Notes under the pieces: generated by a model
Seen by the model: only the letters and a program-made list of their open reading frames with translations
Databases searched by the model: none
What the model was told of the DNA's origin: nothing
NCBI GenBank assembly: GCA_938033695.1
Contig: CALHKE010000018.1
Span: forward strand, 1 to 64,000
Direction: 5' to 3'
Source: an uncultured Candidatus Saccharibacteria bacterium
GTDB taxonomy: Bacteria > Patescibacteriota > Saccharimonadia > Saccharimonadales > Saccharimonadaceae
DNA: 64,000 nucleotides
In this document: piece after piece, positions 57,739-64,000 of the stretch
How the letters are laid out: each line of letters starts with the position of its first letter
Numbering within the stretch: the stretch's first letter is position 1
Position numbers and translations under genes: made by a program

Positions 57739-60498
57739 GTGACCAAACTGCGAACTCACGGAAACGTTTTTTGTGAGCTATGCCAAAAGCTAGCACTCGC
57801 CACTTTTGTTGGTATCTTTTTCCTCATTTCATACACTCAGAACACTTTTGCCGATTCTGCCTCCATTACCGTGCCAAGCAGTGTCAGTATTTCTGTTGAC
57901 ACTAATCTTCAGGCGCGTACCGAAGTCACCAAGACCATAGATATGAGCGTCAATACCGACAGTCCGACCGGTTATAAACTTTTCCTTAGCAGTGATAGCA
58001 CCGAGACCAGTCTCGTCAGTACCAACGGTAATCCTTTCAAAATTAATTCCACCTCTGGCACTAATAATGATTTGGCTACTGAAATGAATAATCAATACGG
58101 TTACAATACCGAAACTACCGATAATAAACGCTATAGTTATATCCCAAATCTTAGTAACCCAGTCAAAATTCGTTCCTCTTTCACCCAGCTCACCGCCGCG
58201 GACAATTTTAAATTCAATCTAGGTTTTGCTTTACGAAATAATATCCCAGCTGACACCTATCAACGTAAACTAATTTTTACTCTTATTTCAGAAGGGGAAG
58301 CGAACGCTACATTGGTCAATGGTCCTGAACTTAATAAGGCTCTTAAAAAAGCCCTCGGCATCACCGATCAAAGTTATTTTGATGATCCACTCAAGCAGAT
58401 TTCTACCGCTGGCACTTTTTATCCAGATTTAAATCTTCTTGTTGGTAAAAATAAATGTAACTCTTCTATTACCCCAGAACGTACTACCTTAATTTCTACC
58501 CCAGACTCCGACGCACCAGTTTATCTTGGTGGCTACCGTGACTCTTGGGACATATTTTGCATTTGGTCGCCTGCTACTAAAATTGTATTTCCAGAAGACA
58601 TTTCTTACATGTTTTCCGGTCTGACTGGGACCACTGAAAGCATGAGCATTACTTTCCGTGATGACCGCGATATCAATATGCTTGATTTTTCTAAAATCAA
58701 AGACGCCTCTCATCTATTCCAAAAAACTCTCGGCTACTACAGCAACAAATTCAAAGCCGATGGCTTCACTAAATACTTAAAAAATGCAGCAATTGAAAAT
58801 ATCGAATCGCTCTATGAAGATTCTGGCATTTCCGCCATCGATGACACCAGTTTCATGTCTAGCGCCAAAAACATTTCCAATGTTTTCAAAAATGCCAAAT
58901 ATCTCGAATCCGCCGATCTTTCCACCTGGACTATTTCCGACATGGAAGACGCCTCCTCAATTTTTGAGGGCTCTATGATTAAAGATATCAACCTCAGTAA
59001 TTCGACTTTTGAAAATACCGAAAATACCCAAAATATGTTCAAGAATTCCGCCGCTACCACGATTAATCTCGGTAAAGCCACATTCAATAATGTCGAAAAT
59101 GCTAGCGGTATGTTCGAAAACGCCAGAGCTTCTACTATTTCCATGCCAGAAGCTACTTTCGCCAAAACCACCGACTTTTCCAATATGTTTAAGGGCGCCA
59201 CTAATGCTAGTAGTATTGATCTTTCCAAAATCACTTTCACCGCCGCCACCAATCTTTCTGGCATGTTCCAAGACACCTCGGCCGAACAATTAGTTTTGAA
59301 TAATACCAACCTTGCCGGCAATAATATTACCGATATGTCATTCATGTTTAAAAACAGTAAAGTCAAAAACATTGATCTCGGCAGTATGCAGACTGGTCCG
59401 CTCACTTCCATTGTTGGGATGTTTAAAAATACTAACAATCTCGAGATTATTACTCTCCCTTCCATTTTTAACACCTCAAACATCACCGATATGAGTTCGC
59501 TCTTCGAGAATAATAGTAAGCTCAATACTATTAATAATCTTGCCAGCCTCGATACCACTAATGTCACCAATATGAGTCGTATGTTCGCCGGCGATTATTA
59601 CCTGTCAATGCAGAATATTATTCCAAATCTTCGTGCCAATAAAGTGGAGAACACTTCATATATGTTCTACGGCACAAACGCCTCCGCCTCAGCCGTTTTT
59701 CCAACTTCTTTTAACACGGAAAACCTGGTCGATATGAGCTATATGTTTTTAAATTTCTACACCTCAAATCTTGATATTTCCAATTTCAAACTTAGCAACG
59801 TTGCAACCATGGAAGGGACTTTTAGCGCTACAACCAAGGGTAATACCATCGGATCAATTACTTGGCCATCTGGCCAAATTAATATGCCACACCTTACCAC
59901 GATGCGTGCTCTCTTTAAATTTAATGCCTCCCTAAATCAAATTGTCTTACCGACCTTCAAGACTCCAGCCCTCACCGATACTAGCTACATGTTCTATGGC
60001 ATCGGCAGAATCGACAAAATCGATAATATCAATAGTCTCGACACCGCCAATGTTACCACTATGGAAGCCATGTTTGCGAATAATGATAGTGGCCTAATGA
60101 AGGGTGAAAATGTTAAGTTTGAATTTAAAACCGGCAAAGTTAAGAATATGAGCCAAATGTTTAAGAATTCTTACGTTAACTATCTTGACCTCAGCTCTTT
60201 CGATACTAAAAGCCTTGTCGACGCCTCAAGTATGTTTGATTATACCTGGCTTAAAGTAATTGACCTCACCAACTGGGACACTCGTAATCTCGAAAACGTC
60301 ACAGCTATGTTCTACGATTCAACCTGGCTTGTAACCATCTACGCTTCCGAAAGTTTCGTCACCACCAAAGTTACCGCCTCTAGTAACATCTTCTACAATG
60401 TCACCAAAGATTACGGTACTGGCACCATCGGCAATAACATTACCTATGCTCGTATCGGCGCCCCAGGTGCTCCTGGTGCCTTCACCAAGAAACCATAG
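57739..60498 (+). CDS. Large secreted DUF285 (BspA-like) repeat protein 3
   Basis: The GTG start follows TTGGAGGT. The 919-residue protein has a signal peptide (about 14-40, ending near FADSAS), the same N-terminal beta domain (IDMSVNTDSPTGYKLFLSSD) and the same DAPVYLGGYRDSWDIFCIW block. DUF285 repeats follow (LDTTNVTNMSRMFAGDY), and the end is YARIGAPGAPGAFTKKP. Its Ala/Asn-rich middle repeats (TFNNVENASGMFENARAS) are more regular than those of the other copies. It is a tandem paralogue of 54725. The leader contains AGAATAAGCTTATTCT, a perfect palindrome, and a second AGAATAAGCT. Confidence 0.88.
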   Translation: MTKLRTHGNVFCELCQKLALATFVGIFFLISYTQNTFADSASITVPSSVSISVDTNLQARTEVTKTIDMSVNTDSPTGYKLFLSSDSTETSLVSTNGNPFKINSTSGTNNDLATEMNNQYGYNTETTDNKRYSYIPNLSNPVKIRSSFTQLTAADNFKFNLGFALRNNIPADTYQRKLIFTLISEGEANATLVNGPELNKALKKALGITDQSYFDDPLKQISTAGTFYPDLNLLVGKNKCNSSITPERTTLISTPDSDAPVYLGGYRDSWDIFCIWSPATKIVFPEDISYMFSGLTGTTESMSITFRDDRDINMLDFSKIKDASHLFQKTLGYYSNKFKADGFTKYLKNAAIENIESLYEDSGISAIDDTSFMSSAKNISNVFKNAKYLESADLSTWTISDMEDASSIFEGSMIKDINLSNSTFENTENTQNMFKNSAATTINLGKATFNNVENASGMFENARASTISMPEATFAKTTDFSNMFKGATNASSIDLSKITFTAATNLSGMFQDTSAEQLVLNNTNLAGNNITDMSFMFKNSKVKNIDLGSMQTGPLTSIVGMFKNTNNLEIITLPSIFNTSNITDMSSLFENNSKLNTINNLASLDTTNVTNMSRMFAGDYYLSMQNIIPNLRANKVENTSYMFYGTNASASAVFPTSFNTENLVDMSYMFLNFYTSNLDISNFKLSNVATMEGTFSATTKGNTIGSITWPSGQINMPHLTTMRALFKFNASLNQIVLPTFKTPALTDTSYMFYGIGRIDKIDNINSLDTANVTTMEAMFANNDSGLMKGENVKFEFKTGKVKNMSQMFKNSYVNYLDLSSFDTKSLVDASSMFDYTWLKVIDLTNWDTRNLENVTAMFYDSTWLVTIYASESFVTTKVTASSNIFYNVTKDYGTGTIGNNITYARIGAPGAPGAFTKKP

Positions 60499-60591
60499 AC
60501 TCGTATTTTAGTTTAATTTTCTTCTTCAAATTTATTTAATTTTTATTAAGGTTATGCTAATATAAAAATATATAATTTGTGGAGAGAAAAA

Positions 60592-63387
60592 ATGTTTAAA
60601 GTACAAGCACTTGCTGTGCGTAAAGTTTTTTTACGCCAAATATTTATAATTTTATTTCTATGCTTAACTATTATCGTTACCTATAAAACAGATACTCATG
60701 CAACATCTGCATCAATAGCTATAAATGGAGATGCCAATATTAACCACCAATGGGGTTCAACTGGAGAAAAGACAAAAAGTTACTCTAGACATTTTAGTAT
60801 TACAGCTAAAACAGATAGTTCTACCGGTTATCAACTTTATTTTTCCAGTGCATCAGAAGAGACAGCATTAAAAAGTCACAACAAAAATAATCCATATAAA
60901 ATCAATTCTGTTAGTGGGTATTCAAATAACTTATCCTATCAACCAGATAAGTCCTTATATGGCTATAATATTGAAAATACTAACACCAGTCTCTATAATC
61001 AAATTCCAAAACTCGGTCATCCAGACAAGATAAAGACGAGATTAACTCCAGGTGAAGATCATCTCGATCTAAATTTAGGTATTCAAATTTCCGAGAACAT
61101 AATACCAGACGAATATTATGGAAGCTTGTCATTTTCCATCCTAGCAGAAGAAGATGATGGTATCGCAAAACTTGTTTCTGGCCCTGAGATTAATCAAGCT
61201 TTTCGTAAAGTATTAAACATTCAAGACTCATCGTATTACTCAGATCCAGCGAAACAGATTCCAGAAGACTACGCATATGTACCAAGTCTAAATATCACCA
61301 TCGCAAAGAAAAAATGTAGTGAATTAATTACCCCTGAATTAACTCAAGTTATTTCAACTCCAGATTCAGAAACTAAAGTCTATCTTAGCATTTACCCTGG
61401 AAGCTATCAAGATTGGAGACTAACTTGTATTTGGACCAATGCAACAGAAATAATTTTTCCTGAAGATTTATCCTACCTCTTTGCTGGACTCAATGGAACA
61501 ACCTATGAACCTAGATTTAATTTTAAAGAAGGAAAAACTCAGGAGATGCTAAATTTTTCTAAAGTTAAAAATATTTCTCACCTTTTCCACAACACACGCC
61601 CATGGAACGGACATTATCATAATTTCGATATTAGCACCTTTATTAATTATCTAAGTAATTCACCAATAGAAAATATGGAGTCTGCATTTGAAAGTGAATT
61701 TATCACTAAAATTGAAAATCCACTTTTTATCAAAAACGTCACCAACCTAAAACGTGCGTTTAAGGATGTAAATGCCAGCCATGGTATCAACTTATCTATG
61801 CTTAATGGAGATACGGTCATGGACGCAGAGTCAGCTTTTGAAAATAGTAAATTCGATACGATCAATCTAAGTTCCGCATCTTTCAAAAATATTCCATCCA
61901 CCAAAAACATGTTCAAAAATACTTCAGCATCAAAGATTTTTCTAGATCAAGCTACATTTGATAATGTTAAAGATGCTTCATCAATGTTTGAAGGAGCAAA
62001 AGTGTATCAAACCTCACTACCAAATGCAACATTTAGCAAAACTGAAAATTTTTCCAAAATGTTTATGGATACAAAAAGTTATAATAACTCTTCAACATTA
62101 GATTTATCTAAAATAGATTTCAGACAAGCCAAAGACACCTCTTTTATGTTCAAAAATCTCAAAGCCAAAAATCTTACACTAAATCACAGTGAGCCTATGG
62201 GTGAAAATATCACCAACGCCGAATCAATGTTTGAATTCTGCGACTATCTCACCTCGCTCGACCTGACAAATATAAACTTTAGCAAAAATACTTCATTTAA
62301 AAGTCTTTTCAAAAACGACGAAAGTCTCAAAACACTCACTTTTTCCGAGAATTTGAATTCCATCGCGGCGACCGATTTTAGTTCCATGTTTGAAAACTGT
62401 ACGTCACTTACCGCAATTAATCATATAGATAAGCTACGCCTTGATAACGCAATCAACTTAGGTCGTATGTACTTCAACGTAAGAAATGTCTATATGGACG
62501 ATATAGTTTCTAAACTTATAGCTAATAAAGTCACCGATACTTCCTACATGTTTGCATCAACCTATACCAAAAATCCTGTAATCTTCCCAGCCACATTTAA
62601 CACTAGTCTAGTCCAAAATATGAAAGGAATGTTTGAAAGTCATAGAGGACCGTTAATTGATCTCTCAAATTTTCGATTCGACAATGTTGAAGATATGTCT
62701 AATATTTTCGCCAAACCTGGCGTCTCTGATATTAAGTGGCCAACCCATCAAAATGCGCCAAAACTCATCACACTATGTGGCGCCTTTAAGGACAATACTA
62801 ATTTTCAAAAAGTTAAAGTACCTAAAATTACCGCCCCTGCCCTTAAAGATACTAGCTATATGTTTTCCGGCATGAATCGAGTTACAGAATTTGATATTGA
62901 TGATTTTGATACCTCAAGTGTTGAAAATATGAGCCATATGTTCTCTAATAATCGAGATTATTTTATGCCAAAAGAAACTGTCGTTCATTTCAATTTAGAC
63001 ACCTCAAGTGTTAAGGATTTATCTTATTTCCTATATCATGCAAGAACCTGGCATCCAGTAGTAAGCACTTTTGATACAAGAAACGTCACCAATATGGCTT
63101 CTACTTTTGAGGAAGTTTGGGCATCCCCTGAATTAGATCTTACTGGCTGGGACACTAGCAAAGTGACGAATATGACTAAATTATTCTACGATTCATCTTA
63201 TATCGAAAAGATCTATGTATCTGATACTTTTGTCACAACAAATGTTACCCAATCAAGTGGAATTTTCGGAGGATATTTTTCTAATCTTAAGGGGCAACAA
63301 GGAACCTCGGTACCCGGACACGACATTTCTTACGCTCGCATAGACGAGGGACCATCAAAGCCTGGCGCATTCTGGCGTAAACCATAA
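60592..63387 (+). CDS. Large secreted DUF285 (BspA-like) repeat protein 4
   Basis: GGAGAG stands before the ATG at 60592; a TTG five codons earlier is rejected. The 931-residue protein has a signal peptide (about 14-38), the shared beta domain (FSITAKTDSSTGYQLYFSSA), the KVYLSIYPGSYQDWRLTCIW block and DUF285 repeats (FDTSSVENMSHMFSNN). It ends YARIDEGPSKPGAFWRKP. Codon use is AT-ending throughout, unlike its two upstream tandem paralogues, suggesting a separate origin or history. No sorting signal. Confidence 0.88.
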   Translation: MFKVQALAVRKVFLRQIFIILFLCLTIIVTYKTDTHATSASIAINGDANINHQWGSTGEKTKSYSRHFSITAKTDSSTGYQLYFSSASEETALKSHNKNNPYKINSVSGYSNNLSYQPDKSLYGYNIENTNTSLYNQIPKLGHPDKIKTRLTPGEDHLDLNLGIQISENIIPDEYYGSLSFSILAEEDDGIAKLVSGPEINQAFRKVLNIQDSSYYSDPAKQIPEDYAYVPSLNITIAKKKCSELITPELTQVISTPDSETKVYLSIYPGSYQDWRLTCIWTNATEIIFPEDLSYLFAGLNGTTYEPRFNFKEGKTQEMLNFSKVKNISHLFHNTRPWNGHYHNFDISTFINYLSNSPIENMESAFESEFITKIENPLFIKNVTNLKRAFKDVNASHGINLSMLNGDTVMDAESAFENSKFDTINLSSASFKNIPSTKNMFKNTSASKIFLDQATFDNVKDASSMFEGAKVYQTSLPNATFSKTENFSKMFMDTKSYNNSSTLDLSKIDFRQAKDTSFMFKNLKAKNLTLNHSEPMGENITNAESMFEFCDYLTSLDLTNINFSKNTSFKSLFKNDESLKTLTFSENLNSIAATDFSSMFENCTSLTAINHIDKLRLDNAINLGRMYFNVRNVYMDDIVSKLIANKVTDTSYMFASTYTKNPVIFPATFNTSLVQNMKGMFESHRGPLIDLSNFRFDNVEDMSNIFAKPGVSDIKWPTHQNAPKLITLCGAFKDNTNFQKVKVPKITAPALKDTSYMFSGMNRVTEFDIDDFDTSSVENMSHMFSNNRDYFMPKETVVHFNLDTSSVKDLSYFLYHARTWHPVVSTFDTRNVTNMASTFEEVWASPELDLTGWDTSKVTNMTKLFYDSSYIEKIYVSDTFVTTNVTQSSGIFGGYFSNLKGQQGTSVPGHDISYARIDEGPSKPGAFWRKP

Positions 63388-63415
63388 AAAATATCCCACC
63401 AAGGTGGGATATTTT
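63386..63415. terminator. Bidirectional terminator between converging genes
   Basis: AAATATCCCACC-AA-GGTGGGATATTT flanked by A- and T-rich ends; serves the DUF285 gene and rplL. Confidence 0.9.
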
Positions 63416-63444
63416 AGATAAATTCGTAAACTTCAGAGTTTTAA

Positions 63445-63816
63445 TTAAGCTAATTCGATGACAGCACCAGCTTCTTCGAGAGTTTTCTTCAAAGCTTCAG
63501 CTTCGTCTTTCTTAACGTTTTCTTTTACGGTTGAAGGAGCACCATCAACGAGGGCTTTAGCTTCACCAAGACCAAGACCGGTAGCTTCTTTAACAGCCTT
63601 GATTACAGCGATCTTTTGAGCGCCAGCGTCCTTAAGAACGACGTTGAATTCAGATTTGCCTTCTTCTTCGGCGGCAGCGGCAGGAGCAGCAGCAACAGCA
63701 ACAGCAGCAGCAGCTGGTTCGATACCGTATTCATCTTTGAGAGTATTTTTGAGTTCGTTTACTTCAAGAACAGTAAGATTTACTAATTCTTCAGCAAGTT
63801 TTTTAATATCAGCCAT
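63445..63816 (-). CDS. rplL: 50S ribosomal protein L7/L12
   Basis: L7/L12 forms the flexible stalk that recruits translation factors. The 123-residue protein has the N-terminal dimer helix ([20 protein letters not shown]), an Ala-rich hinge (about 35-50), and the C-terminal domain with KTEFNVVL-like and [17 protein letters not shown] blocks. AAGGTCT precedes the start. It lies just after rplJ on the minus strand, opposite in direction to rplK-rplA. Confidence 0.97.
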   Translation of the reverse strand: MADIKKLAEELVNLTVLEVNELKNTLKDEYGIEPAAAAVAVAAAPAAAAEEEGKSEFNVVLKDAGAQKIAVIKAVKEATGLGLGEAKALVDGAPSTVKENVKKDEAEALKKTLEEAGAVIELA

Positions 63817-63861
63817 ATTAGACCTTTCGAAAAATTAAATTTGTTATTAATAGTACACTTG

Positions 63862-64000
63862 TTACTTGTTTTCTAAGCCAGAAACAATTCCGGAAAGACC
63901 ACCAGCGAGAGCTGAGATGGAATCGTTGACTGGGGAAAGCAATTGAGCCACCACCTGGGCGACCAATTCGTTCTTGGAAGGAAGAGATGCAAGAGCATTG
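63862..64000 (-). CDS. rplJ: 50S ribosomal protein L10, C-terminal part (cut by window)
   Basis: The visible 45 residues read ALASLPSKNELVAQVVAQLL and end SGIVSGLENK, matching the C terminus of L10, which anchors the L7/L12 dimers. The N-terminal part lies beyond the right edge. The gap to rplL is about 45 bases, the usual rplJ-rplL arrangement. Confidence 0.85.
   Translation of the reverse strand, partial: NALASLPSKNELVAQVVAQLLSPVNDSISALAGGLSGIVSGLENK

Noticed and set aside
54725..63387. Minus-strand frames of 60-250 codons opposite the DUF285 genes
   Set aside because: They are antisense shadows created by the repeats; they lack ribosome sites and have repetitive, unnatural composition.

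Overview
The window looks like a piece of a small-genome Patescibacteria (CPR) chromosome, most likely a host-associated Saccharibacteria (TM7) relative. This rests on the combination seen here: an arginine deiminase operon with a YfcC-type carrier, several large secreted DUF285 (BspA-like) repeat proteins, a lone small sortase, many housekeeping genes whose -10 box sits 6-10 bases before the start codon (leaderless mRNAs), and many small proteins I cannot assign. TGA is used as an ordinary stop. The taxonomic call is an inference; no 16S gene is present.

Layout. 1-6 kb: housekeeping genes (pseudouridine synthase, DNA polymerase III delta'-like protein, TPR protein, tRNA-Thr with an odd T-loop, alpha/beta hydrolase behind a structured leader, membrane thioredoxin-like protein, Nudix hydrolase). 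About 6.1-32.4 kb: an accessory region of mostly short, separately transcribed genes. Most plus-strand units have a textbook TTGACA-17-TATAAT promoter, a leader and a strong AGGAGG ribosome site, and most transcription units end in a hairpin terminator. It holds two ADP-ribosylglycohydrolases, a SUKH-family protein, a NYN-domain protein, two HD-domain proteins, a methyltransferase, a DUF1653 protein, a three-member family of unknown proteins (17.5, 20.2, 22.6 kb), a stand-alone RNA polymerase alpha-CTD-like protein (23.5 kb) and a four-member family with a sigma-region-4-like C terminus (24.3, 26.4, 27.8, 30.9 kb). Several candidate structured RNAs lie between them, the largest being about 480 nt at 30.3-30.8 kb on the minus strand.

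32.5-42.6 kb: Y-family polymerase plus YolD-like partner, rpmG, tRNA-Trp, a YhhN-like membrane protein, a P-loop kinase, a YgjP-like protease, a sortase, a GH97 glycosidase, a beta-lactamase-fold protein, pyrophosphatase and rarA. 42.7-64 kb: the usual rpmG-trnW-secE-nusG-rplK-rplA-rplJ-rplL cluster is present but pulled apart. arcA-arcB, the arcD-like carrier and arcC plus an HD protein lie between nusG and rplK, and three large DUF285 proteins lie between rplA and an inverted rplJ-rplL. A fourth DUF285 protein precedes secE.

Working picture: the arginine deiminase genes would give ATP and ammonia from host or medium arginine, and the DUF285 proteins would form the outer surface. The accessory region may encode a lineage-specific set of RNA-polymerase-interacting regulators with leader-RNA control. 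The last point is inference from domain resemblance and is the best candidate for an undescribed system in this window.
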